Assembly (NCBI GenBank): GCA_964510315.1
Contig: CAZEAP010000012.1
Location: 38,715 to 102,714 of the forward strand
From: CAZEAP01 sp964510315
GTDB lineage: Bacteria > Planctomycetota > Brocadiia > SM23-32
DNA: 64,000 nt
Direction of reading: 5' to 3'
Below, piece by piece: positions 39,972-48,123 of this stretch (the first letter of the stretch is position 1; every line of letters begins with the position of its first letter). A program made the position numbers and the translations under genes. Below the pieces are notes generated by a model, which searched no databases, had not been told where the DNA came from, and was given only the letters and a program-made list of their open reading frames with translations.

Positions 39972-41399
39972 ATGTCTATAGTGCGCGCCAAACGGAGCGA
40001 ACGGGCTCGGCTTTGGCTGCTGTGCGCGACGGCTCTTGCATTGCTCGTGTTTGCGGCCGATCTCGCCGATGCGGCCGAAGCGCGTCTGCGCATCTACTAC
40101 GATCAGTCGCGCTGGTTTCGGTTTCGCACGGCCAAGGGAGCCCGCCGGTATTTCAAGGCGGTCGACCTGTCGCTGGCTTCCATCTCCGGCGAGGTGCTGC
40201 GGCCCTACGACGTGGCGATCGTATCGGGGCATCCCGAACGGGGCATCCGGCCTCCCGAGACGGCCGCCCTGCGGAGGTTCGTGGAGAGGGGCGGGGGCTT
40301 GCTGATCTATCGGCGCGCCAGCGGGGACCTGGCGGCCGCTTTCGGCTTCGAGTTTCTCGACACGGCGGGCGGGGCGCCCATTCGGTTGGAGAGACCGGGA
40401 CGGGGCGGGTCGGTGTGGCCGGAGACGACCTGGCGGATCGACCCCGGCCCCAACGGCGAAGCGGCGATGACGGACGCGCAGGGACGGCCGGTGGCTGCCG
40501 TCCGCCGATGGGGCAGGGGACGGGTGTTCGCGCTTAACGGGGGCCGGCTGGTGCGGCGGTATCGCTCGGCGGAGAAGACGGCCCTGCGACGCGGGCAGCT
40601 TCGCCGGATTGTGGATTGGCTTGGAGCCCTCCGGGTCGGCGACCGGAGTCGCCCACGCCTGAGGACCGGAGGCTTCGGGCTCCATCCCGGCGAGAAGCAG
40701 ATCGGGACGGGCGCGTTCCGCGTCCGTTACTCGGAGAACCTGCCGGCCACGGGGGTTGAGTTCCTCTCGAGGGAGGTGCCCCGGATCTTTCGGCTTCTCA
40801 CCGAGGAGTTTGGGACCGGGGCGGGGGGAAAGCGCTCGTTGTGGGTCCTGCCCTGCCGGGGCAGCGGGTTCACCAGCGGGCGAACGGTTGGCGTTGCCGG
40901 CTGCGGGAGTGTGTCTTCGATGCGGGCGGTTCTCATCCATGAGATGGCCAACTCCCTCTGCTTCGACACGCCCGTCTGGCTCGGAGACGGCGGGTTCTCT
41001 CGGGTGATGCACTCGAGGATCCGCAGGAAGCTGGGCGGGGAGACCGCCCGGCGGGGGCGGCTGGGGGAGAAGCGCCTGCTGCGCCGCTGGCGTGAATACG
41101 AGGAGAAGAACGGTCCGTACGACCTCAGCTCGGGAAGGAACTATGCCGTCGGCGCGGGAAAACTCCTCTACATTATCAATGAGCTGGAGTCGCGCCACGG
41201 CGGGAACCTGGTCAGGGCGTACTTCCGGTCCGCCCGTGCCTGGCAGCGGCGCCTGAAGGCACGAGGGGTGAAGCCGCTGGACCGGATGGCTTTCTACTTC
41301 AGCGCGGCGACGGGAGAGGACCTGTTTCCCTATTTCCGGGACCTCGGCCTGCCGGTCTCTTCCGGGCGTGGCCTGCCGCCCATTCCCTCCGCTCCCTGA
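39972..41399 (+). CDS. Secreted zincin-like protein with altered metal ligands
   Basis: A 475-residue protein with an N-terminal signal segment (LCATALALLVFAADLADA). The first half contains a GATase/ThuA-like strand set (YDVAIVSGHPERG, LRRFVERGGGLLIYRRA). The second half resembles a gluzincin-type metallopeptidase: AVLIHEMANSLCFDTPVWLG, in which HExxH has become His323-Glu-Met-Ala-Asn327 and the downstream P-x-W-L-x-E-G motif has become TPVWLGDGG with Asp339. Two of the three expected zinc ligands are thus changed, and a catalytic zinc site is doubtful. ATG 39972 (preferred) or 39963 could start the protein. Neighbours give no substrate. Confidence 0.65.
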   Translation: MSIVRAKRSERARLWLLCATALALLVFAADLADAAEARLRIYYDQSRWFRFRTAKGARRYFKAVDLSLASISGEVLRPYDVAIVSGHPERGIRPPETAALRRFVERGGGLLIYRRASGDLAAAFGFEFLDTAGGAPIRLERPGRGGSVWPETTWRIDPGPNGEAAMTDAQGRPVAAVRRWGRGRVFALNGGRLVRRYRSAEKTALRRGQLRRIVDWLGALRVGDRSRPRLRTGGFGLHPGEKQIGTGAFRVRYSENLPATGVEFLSREVPRIFRLLTEEFGTGAGGKRSLWVLPCRGSGFTSGRTVGVAGCGSVSSMRAVLIHEMANSLCFDTPVWLGDGGFSRVMHSRIRRKLGGETARRGRLGEKRLLRRWREYEEKNGPYDLSSGRNYAVGAGKLLYIINELESRHGGNLVRAYFRSARAWQRRLKARGVKPLDRMAFYFSAATGEDLFPYFRDLGLPVSSGRGLPPIPSAP

Positions 41400-41543
41400 A
41401 TGAGGCCCGCCTCGGGCCGATGCATCGTGGCGCAGGGCTGTGCACGATGTGAGCACCGCTCCAAATCGGGTAGGTCTGCGCCACTTCAATTGCCCCCGTG
41501 GCGCGTCGTGATTCCCACCTTTGAAGATGCGCTCAACCCCTAA

Positions 41544-41559
41544 GTGCCGGCTGTGGCAC
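41544..41559. promoter_or_regulatory. Inverted repeat upstream of amtB
   Basis: GTGCC (41544-41548) and GGCAC (41555-41559) form an inverted repeat 37 bases upstream of the sigma-54 element. It may be an activator site, though it does not fit the usual NtrC consensus. The remaining gap 41400-41713 shows no coding signal. Confidence 0.3.
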
Positions 41560-41595
41560 CAGATGGGGCGCAGAGCCAGGCCGGTCGTCCTCCCG

Positions 41596-41611
41596 TGGCA
41601 CGCCATCTGCT
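41596..41611 (+). promoter_or_regulatory. Sigma-54-type promoter of amtB
   Basis: TGGCACG-CCAT-CTGCT: GG at 41597-41598 and GC at 41609-41610 are ten bases apart, as sigma-54 requires, with one mismatch (C for T) in TTGC. Transcription would start near 41622, about 90 bases before amtB. Confidence 0.65.
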
Positions 41612-41713
41612 CGGCGAGACCAATGAAGGCCGGACCGAGCGTGCCGCCGACACGGCAGTGCGCCGCCCCGGACCGGAGTGCGCAGCGGTATCCCCAGACT
41701 ACGGGAGGCACAG

Positions 41714-43048
41714 ATGACCCGACGGAAGACCTTTGTGCTGGTTTTGCTGCTTTTGTTCGTCGGAGCGCCCGGCGTCCTTGCCGACGACGGCACGGCCTGG
41801 GCGTCGGCGCGGGGCGTGGACACGATGTGGGTCCTGCTGGCCGCGTTCCTGGTGTTCTTCATGCAGGCCGGTTTCGGGATGGTTGAGGCGGGCTTCATCC
41901 GGGCGAAGAACGCCTGCAACATCCTGACGAAGAACTTCCTGGACTACTGCGTGGCCAGCATCATGTTCTTCCTGATCGGATACGCGTTCATGTTCGGCCG
42001 GGGGAATGGGTTCATCGGGCTCAGCGGGTTCGGGCTGAGCGGTGCCGCGGGGACGGGGCCGGAGACGGTCGACCTGTTCGGTTTCTGGCTGTTCCAGGCG
42101 GCCTTCTGCGGTGCGGCGGCAACCATCGTCGCCGGCGGCATGGCCGAGCGGATGAAATTCCCCGCTTACCTCATTTACACCGCGGTCATCAGCGGCCTGA
42201 TCTACCCGATCATCGGCCACTGGGTCTGGGGGGGCGGCTGGCTGGCGGAGATCGGCTTCGCCGACTTCGCCGGGAGCACCGTCGTCCACGCCACCGGAGG
42301 CTGGGTGGCCTTTGTCGGCACGGTGTTGCTGGGCCCCCGCATCGGGAAGTACACGGCCCGCGGCGAGCCGAAGGCCATCCCCGGGCACTCCATCCCGCTG
42401 GCCGCCCTCGGAGTGTTCCTGCTGTGGTTCGGTTGGTTCGGCTTCAACCCCGGCTCAACCCTGGCGGTCGGCCGGGGCGAAGCCATCGGGCTGGTCGCCA
42501 TGAACACCAACCTTTCGGCCGCGGCCGGCGCCATTTCGGCCATGCTGACGGTCTGGCTGCTGTTCGGCAAGCCCGACCTGTCGATGACGATGAACGGCGC
42601 CCTGGCCGGCCTGGTCGCCATCACGGCGCCCTGCGCGTTCGTCAGCGGATCGGCCGCGATACTGATCGGACTGGTCGGTGGAGCCATCGTCGTCATCGGC
42701 GTCGCCATGCTGGACCGCCTCCGCGTTGACGACCCCGTGGGCGCGGTTGCGGTGCACGGAATGAACGGCGTCTGGGGCACGCTGGCGGTCGGCCTCTGGG
42801 GGCAGAAAGCCCTGGGGCTGGGCCGCGACGGTCTGCTGCACGGCGGCGGCCTCGGCCAGCTCGGGATCCAGGCACTGGGCACCGTCTGCGTGTCGCTGTT
42901 CGCCATGGTCACAATGGGGATCGTCTTCTACCTGACCCGGTCCACCGTCGGCCTGCGGGTCACGCGCGAAGAGGAACTGCGCGGCCTGGACATCGGGGAG
43001 CACGGTATGGAGGCTTACGCCGGGTTCCAAATCTTTACCACACAGTAA
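41714..43048 (+). CDS. amtB: Ammonium transporter AmtB
   Basis: A 444-residue ammonia/ammonium channel of the Amt family, inner membrane, eleven helices. A signal-peptide-like first helix (LVLLLLFVGAPGVLA) precedes the mature start. Family motifs are MQAGFGMVEAGFIRAKNACN, the first pore histidine in TVVHATGGWVAFVG, LLWFGWFGFNPGST, and the second pore histidine in VGAVAVHGMNGVWG. All look intact. It precedes glnB by 14 bases, and the pair is preceded by a sigma-54-type promoter, so expression should rise under nitrogen limitation. The ATG at 41714 has GGGAGG upstream and is chosen over an earlier start. Confidence 0.95.
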   Translation: MTRRKTFVLVLLLLFVGAPGVLADDGTAWASARGVDTMWVLLAAFLVFFMQAGFGMVEAGFIRAKNACNILTKNFLDYCVASIMFFLIGYAFMFGRGNGFIGLSGFGLSGAAGTGPETVDLFGFWLFQAAFCGAAATIVAGGMAERMKFPAYLIYTAVISGLIYPIIGHWVWGGGWLAEIGFADFAGSTVVHATGGWVAFVGTVLLGPRIGKYTARGEPKAIPGHSIPLAALGVFLLWFGWFGFNPGSTLAVGRGEAIGLVAMNTNLSAAAGAISAMLTVWLLFGKPDLSMTMNGALAGLVAITAPCAFVSGSAAILIGLVGGAIVVIGVAMLDRLRVDDPVGAVAVHGMNGVWGTLAVGLWGQKALGLGRDGLLHGGGLGQLGIQALGTVCVSLFAMVTMGIVFYLTRSTVGLRVTREEELRGLDIGEHGMEAYAGFQIFTTQ

Positions 43049-43062
43049 AGGAGGGGAATCGG

Positions 43063-43404
43063 ATGAAACTGATCATCGCATATATCCAGCCGGAGAAACT
43101 GAACGACGTGAAGCAGGCACTGTTCGAGGCGGAAGTCTTCAAGATGTCCGTCACCAACGCCCTCGGCTGTGGCCAGCAGAAGGGCTACACCGAAAGTTAC
43201 CGCGGAGTGGTCACAGAGGTGAACCTGCTGAAGAAGGTGCGCCTGGAGATAGCGGTCAACGAGGACTTCGTGGAGCCGACGGTGGAAGCGATCATCACCG
43301 GAGCCCGCACCGGAGAGATCGGCGACGGCAAGATCTTCATCGTCGAGCTGCCCGACTGCGTTCGCATCCGCACCGGCGAGAGGGGCTCGGAAGCCGTCGG
43401 CTGA
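43063..43404 (+). CDS. glnB: Nitrogen regulatory protein PII
   Basis: A 113-residue PII protein, which signals 2-oxoglutarate and ATP/ADP levels to AmtB and nitrogen enzymes. It begins MKLIIAYIQPEKLNDVKQAL and carries the T-loop GCGQQKGYTESYRGVVTEVN, then VRLEIAVNEDFVEPTVEAII and GARTGEIGDGKIFIVEL. Tyr46 is present, but the uridylylation site Tyr51 is Thr51, so control by GlnD-type uridylylation is not expected; regulation would be by ligands alone. It is cotranscribed with amtB, the usual pairing, and would block AmtB when nitrogen is plentiful. The C-terminus is a normal PII length. Confidence 0.93.
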   Translation: MKLIIAYIQPEKLNDVKQALFEAEVFKMSVTNALGCGQQKGYTESYRGVVTEVNLLKKVRLEIAVNEDFVEPTVEAIITGARTGEIGDGKIFIVELPDCVRIRTGERGSEAVG

Positions 43405-43546
43405 AGCGGGGTGTGCAATGTTTGACCAAAGCGCCGGTTGTGACCGGTCAGAGGCACCGCACCGCGGCACGGCGGAGGCCGCGTTCGCGCCGGTTCAGCG
43501 ACGTAACCGATGGCACAAAAGCGGGTTAGAGAATAAACGGAACTTT

Positions 43547-43562
43547 TGGCACTGCACTTGCT
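43547..43562 (+). promoter_or_regulatory. Sigma-54-type promoter of glnA and the glutamate synthase genes
   Basis: TGGCACT-GCAC-TTGCT is a full match to the sigma-54 consensus: GG at 43548-43549, GC at 43560-43561, ten bases between. It lies 45 bases before the chosen glnA start. Confidence 0.85.
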
Positions 43563-43570
43563 CAAGTGCA
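43553..43570. promoter_or_regulatory. Palindrome overlapping the glnA sigma-54 promoter
   Basis: TGCACTTG-CT-CAAGTGCA is an 8+8 perfect inverted repeat covering the -12 half of the promoter. It resembles an NtrC half-site pair (GCAC ... GTGC) with N8 spacing, and could be an operator or a start-site structure. Confidence 0.55.
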
Positions 43571-43607
43571 CTGTGAAGGAACTTACAAGATGGAGAAGGA
43601 GGCAAAG

Positions 43608-44939
43608 ATGGGCAAGATGGACAAAGAAGCCGTCCTGGAGGCCGTCGAAGAGCACAGGGTCAAATTCGTGCGGCTGTGGTTTACCGACGTCCTGGGTTAC
43701 CTGAAGAGCTTCGCCATCACGGTGGAGCAGCTTGAGGGCGCCCTGGAGGACGGAATGGGGTTCGACGGTTCCTCGATCGAGGGCTACGCCCGCATCGAAG
43801 AGAGCGACATGATCGCGCGTCCGGACCCTTCCACCTTCACGCTTTTGCCCTGGCGGCCAACCGAGGAGGCCGCCGTCGCGCGGATGTTCTGCGATGTCCT
43901 GGAACCGGACGGTGAACCCTACGAGGGCGATCCCCGGTATGCGCTGAAGCGCAACCTCCAGCGGGCGGCCGACCTGGGCTACACCTTCTACGTCGGCCCG
44001 GAGTTGGAGTTCTTCTACTTCCGCAACGGCGAGGCCACCGACGGACTCGACGCCGGCGGCTACTTTGACCTCACGCCGCTGGACATCGCAACGGACCTTC
44101 GGCGGGACACCATCCTGGCCCTGGAGAAGATGGGCATCCGGGTGGAGTACAGCCATCACGAGGTCGCCCCCAGCCAGCACGAGATCGACCTCCGATTCCT
44201 GGAGGGGCTGCGGATGGCCGACGCGGCCATGACCTACCGGCTGACGGTCAAGGAGATCGCTCTCAAACACGGCGCTTACGCCACCTTCATGCCCAAGCCG
44301 CTTTTCGCCGAGAACGGCAGCGGCATGCACACACACCAGTCACTGTTCCGGGGGGACCGGAACGCGTTTTTCGACCCGGATGATCCCTACCAGCTCTCGG
44401 CCGACGGCAAGGCTTACATCGCGGGGCTGCTGCGCCACGCCCGGGAGATCTGCAGCGTCGTGGCCCAGTGGGTGAACTCCTACAAGCGGCTTGTTCCCGG
44501 CTATGAGGCGCCGGTTTATGTCTCCTGGGCCCGGCGAAACCGCTCTGCGCTGGTCAGGGTTCCCATGTACAAGCCGGGGCGCGAAGCAGCGACCCGGGCG
44601 GAGTTCCGCTGCCCCGACCCGGCGTGCAATCCCTACCTGGCCTTTTCGGTGATGCTGGCGGCGGGGCTGCGCGGGATCGAGGAAGGCTACGAACTGCCCG
44701 GCCCCGTCGAGGAGGACATCTTCGCGATGACCCCCGGCGAGCGGCGGGACAGGGGAATACGAGCCCTTCCGGGCAGCCTGGCCGAGGCGGTGGCCGAGAC
44801 GGAGAACAGCGAACTGGTGCGGGAGGCTCTGGGCGATCATATCTTCCAGAAGTTCATCGCCAACAAGAAGATCGAATGGGACGCCTACCGCATGCACGTC
44901 AGCCAGTACGAGCTGGACAGGTACCTGCCGGTCCTGTGA
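43608..44939 (+). CDS. glnA: Glutamine synthetase type I (GSI-alpha-like)
   Basis: A 443-residue enzyme making glutamine from glutamate, ammonia and ATP in the cytoplasm. Motifs are GFDGSSIEGYARIEESDMIA (glycine/aspartate loop), YVGPELEFFYF (metal Glu), VEYSHHEVAPSQHEIDLRF, the glutamate site KPLFAENGSGMHTHQSLF and ATRAEFRCPDPACNPYL. The C-terminal tail MTPGERRDRGIRALPGSLAE is that of the GSI-alpha subtype, and the adenylylation Tyr motif is absent, so GlnE control is unlikely. The ATG at 43608 has GGAGG five bases upstream; 43590 is an alternative. It heads a run of glutamate synthase genes behind a sigma-54 promoter, so glutamine and glutamate synthesis are induced together. Confidence 0.94.
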   Translation: MGKMDKEAVLEAVEEHRVKFVRLWFTDVLGYLKSFAITVEQLEGALEDGMGFDGSSIEGYARIEESDMIARPDPSTFTLLPWRPTEEAAVARMFCDVLEPDGEPYEGDPRYALKRNLQRAADLGYTFYVGPELEFFYFRNGEATDGLDAGGYFDLTPLDIATDLRRDTILALEKMGIRVEYSHHEVAPSQHEIDLRFLEGLRMADAAMTYRLTVKEIALKHGAYATFMPKPLFAENGSGMHTHQSLFRGDRNAFFDPDDPYQLSADGKAYIAGLLRHAREICSVVAQWVNSYKRLVPGYEAPVYVSWARRNRSALVRVPMYKPGREAATRAEFRCPDPACNPYLAFSVMLAAGLRGIEEGYELPGPVEEDIFAMTPGERRDRGIRALPGSLAEAVAETENSELVREALGDHIFQKFIANKKIEWDAYRMHVSQYELDRYLPVL

Positions 44940-44978
44940 GGACTCCACTGGACAGTTCAGCGAAGCGGGGAGGGAAAG

Positions 44979-46112
44979 ATGCAGCCCGGCCAGATGAAGG
45001 ACATCAGCGGATGCGCGATATCCGGCATAATGTCGGAGTGCGGCAGGCTGTTCGGCGCCGACCCGATCGTCCGGTCCATCGCCAACATGCACGAGCGCTC
45101 CAACGGACTGGGGGGCGGTTTCGCCGCCTACGGCATCTACCCGGAACGCCCCGCCGATTACGCCGTCCATCTGATGTGCGATCACGAGAAGGCCGTGGCC
45201 GCCGCCGAGCAGCGCATCTCCGCACGCTGCACGGTGCACCAGGCCGAACCGATTCCCACCCGCCGGGTGCGGGTCATCCGGGATCGGCCGGTGCTCCGTC
45301 GCTGCTTCGTGAGGGTCAAAGAGGAGGTGCTTGAACGGAACTACGAACTCAGCGAGGACGACCTGATCGTCTCGCTGGTCATGGAGATAAACCGGGAGGT
45401 GGAGGGGGCCTTCGTCTTCTCCAGCGGACCGAACATGGGCGTCTTCAAGGGCGTGGGCTATCCGGAGGACATAGCGGAGTTCTTCCGGCTCGACGATTAC
45501 CGGGCCTGCATCTGGACCGCCCACGGGCGGTTCCCCACCAACACCACCGGCTGGTGGGGAGGGGCCCATCCCTTCGGCCTGCTGGACTGGGCCGTGGTGC
45601 ATAACGGCGAGATATCCTCCTACGGCATCAACCGCAGGTATCTCGCCAACTTCGGCTACGACTGCATGCTCCAGACCGACACCGAGGTGATCACTTACCT
45701 CTTCGATCTGCTGATCCGCCGCCACGGGCTGCCCGTGGGGGCCGCGTGCACGGCGCTCGCCCCGCCGTTCTGGTCCCAGATTGACCGCATGGAGCCGGAG
45801 GAGGCCGAGGCGGCCCGCGCGGTCCGCATGGTCTACGGGGGCGCACTGCTGAACGGCCCCTTCTCCGTGGTGGTGGCCCACTCGGGCGGAATGATAGCGT
45901 TCAACGATCGCATCAAGCTGCGTCCCATGGTCGCCGCGCGCCGCGAAGACATGCTCTACGTGGCCAGCGAAGAGGCCGCCGTGCGGGAAGTCTGCCCCCG
46001 GCCGGAAATGCTGTGGCACGCCAGGGGCGGGGTTCCGATCATCGGCCGTTTGAGGCAGGGAGACGGTAGAGGCAGCCGGCGCATGGCCGCCCATGCGCCC
46101 GGCGTCGGGTGA
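44979..46112 (+). CDS. Glutamate synthase, glutamine amidotransferase subunit (GltB domain 1)
   Basis: A 377-residue class II glutamine amidotransferase that releases ammonia from glutamine for glutamate synthase. The nucleophile Cys follows a short leader (ISGCAISGIM), so N-terminal processing after residue 11 is expected. Ntn-hydrolase segments are present: IANMHERSNGLGGGFAAYGI, TAHGRFPTNTTGWWGGAHPF, LDWAVVHNGEISSYGINRRY and CMLQTDTEVITYLF. In most bacteria this domain is fused into large GltB; here it is a separate gene, as in the archaeal-type enzyme. It overlaps the next gene's upstream region by 14 bases and lies 39 bases after glnA. Confidence 0.9.
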   Translation: MQPGQMKDISGCAISGIMSECGRLFGADPIVRSIANMHERSNGLGGGFAAYGIYPERPADYAVHLMCDHEKAVAAAEQRISARCTVHQAEPIPTRRVRVIRDRPVLRRCFVRVKEEVLERNYELSEDDLIVSLVMEINREVEGAFVFSSGPNMGVFKGVGYPEDIAEFFRLDDYRACIWTAHGRFPTNTTGWWGGAHPFGLLDWAVVHNGEISSYGINRRYLANFGYDCMLQTDTEVITYLFDLLIRRHGLPVGAACTALAPPFWSQIDRMEPEEAEAARAVRMVYGGALLNGPFSVVVAHSGGMIAFNDRIKLRPMVAARREDMLYVASEEAAVREVCPRPEMLWHARGGVPIIGRLRQGDGRGSRRMAAHAPGVG

Positions 46113-46126
46113 AAGGGGCAGGACAA

Positions 46127-47668
46127 ATGGACTCAGAGAGAAAAGCTTCCGAACGACGCAGGTGGCTGATCGAGCCGGATTTCGTGGTCGAGCGCGCCCC
46201 GGAGCGTTGCGTGCAGTGTCAGGTCTGCGTGCGCCAGTGCGCCAACGACGTCCACGAATACGACGAGGAAGACGGCGTGGTCCGCAGCAACAGCGATGCC
46301 TGCGTGGGATGTCACCGCTGCGCCACGCTCTGTCCGACGGGCGCTGTGTCGATCCGCCGATCGGAGCTGGAGTTCCGACCCCATGCCAACTGGACGGCCG
46401 ACACGCTGCGCAACATCTACCGCCAGGCGGAGACCGGCGGGGTGCTGCTGTCGGGCATGGGGAACGATCGGCCCCATACCGTCTACTGGGACCGGCTGCT
46501 GCTGAACGCCAGCCAGGTTACCAACCCGTCCATCGACCCGCTGAGGGAGCCGATGGAGCTGGTGACTTTCCTGGGGCGCAAGCCGGACAGCGTGCGGTTC
46601 GTGGAAGAGGGCGGGTCGGTGAAGCTGGCCACCCGGGTCGCGCCCCAGCTCGAGCTGGCCGTGCCCATAATGTTCTCGGCCATGTCCTACGGTTCCATCA
46701 GCTACAACGCTTCGGTGGCCCTGGCCCATGCCGCCCGGGAGGCGGGCACGTTTGCCAACAGCGGCGAAGGGGGACTGCACCCGGACCTGCGGGAGCTGGG
46801 CGACAACATGATCGTGCAGGTCGCCTCCGGCCGGTTCGGGGTCGATCAGGAGTATCTGAACACGGCCGCCGCGGTGGAGATAAAGATAGGGCAGGGGGCC
46901 AAGCCGGGCATCGGCGGCCACCTGCCGGGGGAGAAGGTGGACGCCGCCGTCTCGGCCACCCGGATGATCCCCGAGGGCACAGACGCCCTCTCGCCGGCGC
47001 CCCATCACGATATCTACTCGATCGAGGACCTGCGGCAGTTGATCTTCGCCATAAAGGAGTCCACCGGTTACGAGAAACCGGTCTCGGTAAAGATAGCGGC
47101 CGTCCACAACATCGCCGCCATCGCCAGCGGGTGCGTGCGCGCCGGCGCCGACATAGTAGCCATCGACGGCTACCGGGGCGGCACCGGAGCGGCGCCCACC
47201 AGGATCCGCAACAACGTCGGCATGCCGATCGAGTTCGCACTGGCCGCGGTGGATTCCCAGTTGCGCGAGGAAGGCATACGAAACCAGGCCTCCATCGTCG
47301 CGGGCGGCGGCATCCGCTCCAGCGCCGACGTGGTGAAGGCCATCGCCCTGGGCGCCGACGCGGTTTACATCGCCACGGCGGCCCTCGTGGCGATGGGCTG
47401 CCACCTGTGCCAGAAATGCTACACCGGCAAATGCAACTGGGGCATCGCCACCCAGGACCCGTACCTGACCCGCCGCCTGAACCCGAAAGTCGCAAGGCGC
47501 CGGCTGGTCAATCTGCTGCGGGGCTGGTCGCTGGAGATCAAGGAGATGTTGGGCGGCATGGGCATCAACGCCATCGAGAGCCTGCGCGGAAACCGCGAGC
47601 ACCTCCGCGGCATAGGCCTGACAGACCGCGAACTGAGGGTTCTCCAGGTGAAAGCGGCGGGGGAGTGA
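46127..47668 (+). CDS. Glutamate synthase, FMN/ferredoxin-type catalytic subunit (GltB domain 2)
   Basis: A 513-residue subunit that makes glutamate from 2-oxoglutarate and ammonia at an FMN site. The N-terminus carries a ferredoxin-like two-cluster module (CVQCQVCVRQC and CVGCHRCATLC). The barrel has TNPSIDPLREPMELVTFLGR, PIMFSAMSYGSISYNASVAL, NSGEGGLHPD and EKPVSVKIAAVHNIAAIASG. ADIVAIDGYRGGTGAAPTRI binds FMN, and GCHLCQKCYTGKCNWGIA holds the 3Fe-4S cysteines. Length and motif order match the archaeal-type subunit with N-terminal clusters. ATG 46127 is used, with AAAGGGGCAGG upstream. Confidence 0.92.
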   Translation: MDSERKASERRRWLIEPDFVVERAPERCVQCQVCVRQCANDVHEYDEEDGVVRSNSDACVGCHRCATLCPTGAVSIRRSELEFRPHANWTADTLRNIYRQAETGGVLLSGMGNDRPHTVYWDRLLLNASQVTNPSIDPLREPMELVTFLGRKPDSVRFVEEGGSVKLATRVAPQLELAVPIMFSAMSYGSISYNASVALAHAAREAGTFANSGEGGLHPDLRELGDNMIVQVASGRFGVDQEYLNTAAAVEIKIGQGAKPGIGGHLPGEKVDAAVSATRMIPEGTDALSPAPHHDIYSIEDLRQLIFAIKESTGYEKPVSVKIAAVHNIAAIASGCVRAGADIVAIDGYRGGTGAAPTRIRNNVGMPIEFALAAVDSQLREEGIRNQASIVAGGGIRSSADVVKAIALGADAVYIATAALVAMGCHLCQKCYTGKCNWGIATQDPYLTRRLNPKVARRRLVNLLRGWSLEIKEMLGGMGINAIESLRGNREHLRGIGLTDRELRVLQVKAAGE

Positions 47669-47673
47669 AACCA

Positions 47674-48123
47674 ATGAAACGAATCGTCGCATACGAGCAA
47701 TACTGCATCGGGTGCCGTCTCTGCGAGATACACTGCCTGGTGCAGCATTCCCGCTCTAAAAGGATCATCAAGGCTTTCCGTGATGAACGTGACGAACTGC
47801 TCCCCGGCGTGCAGGTGGAGGAGTCCGGCTACGTCTCCTTCGCCCTCCAGTGCCGCCACTGCGAGGATGCCCCCTGCGTGGAGGCCTGCATCACAGGGGC
47901 AATGCACCGGGACCCTGAGACCGATGCGGTCCTCTGTGATGAGGACCGCTGCGTCGGGTGCTGGATGTGTATCATGGTCTGCCCCGTGGGGGCGGTCAGG
48001 AGGGGGACCGACCGACACGTGGCCTCCAAGTGCGACCTGTGCCTGGGGGAGGAGTACCCCGCCTGCGTTGCCAACTGCCCCAACGAGGCCATTGTCCTGG
48101 AGGAGGGGGCCGGGGATGAATAG
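47674..48123 (+). CDS. 4Fe-4S ferredoxin electron carrier (HycB/NrfC-like)
   Basis: A 149-residue polyferredoxin with four cysteine groups: CIGCRLCEIHC, CRHCEDAPCVEAC, CVGCWMCIMVC and CDLCLGEEYPACVANC. This is the arrangement of HycB/NrfC-type electron-transfer proteins. It lies between the FMN subunit and the NAD(P)H-type oxidoreductase of the glutamate synthase cluster, so it should carry electrons to the FMN subunit. The ATG at 47674 has GGGGAG upstream. It overlaps the next gene by eight bases, so translation is coupled. Confidence 0.92.
   Translation: MKRIVAYEQYCIGCRLCEIHCLVQHSRSKRIIKAFRDERDELLPGVQVEESGYVSFALQCRHCEDAPCVEACITGAMHRDPETDAVLCDEDRCVGCWMCIMVCPVGAVRRGTDRHVASKCDLCLGEEYPACVANCPNEAIVLEEGAGDE

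Noticed and set aside
43511..43526. TGGCACAAAAGCGG as another sigma-54 promoter
   Set aside because: There is no GC at the right distance; the match at 43547 is far better.
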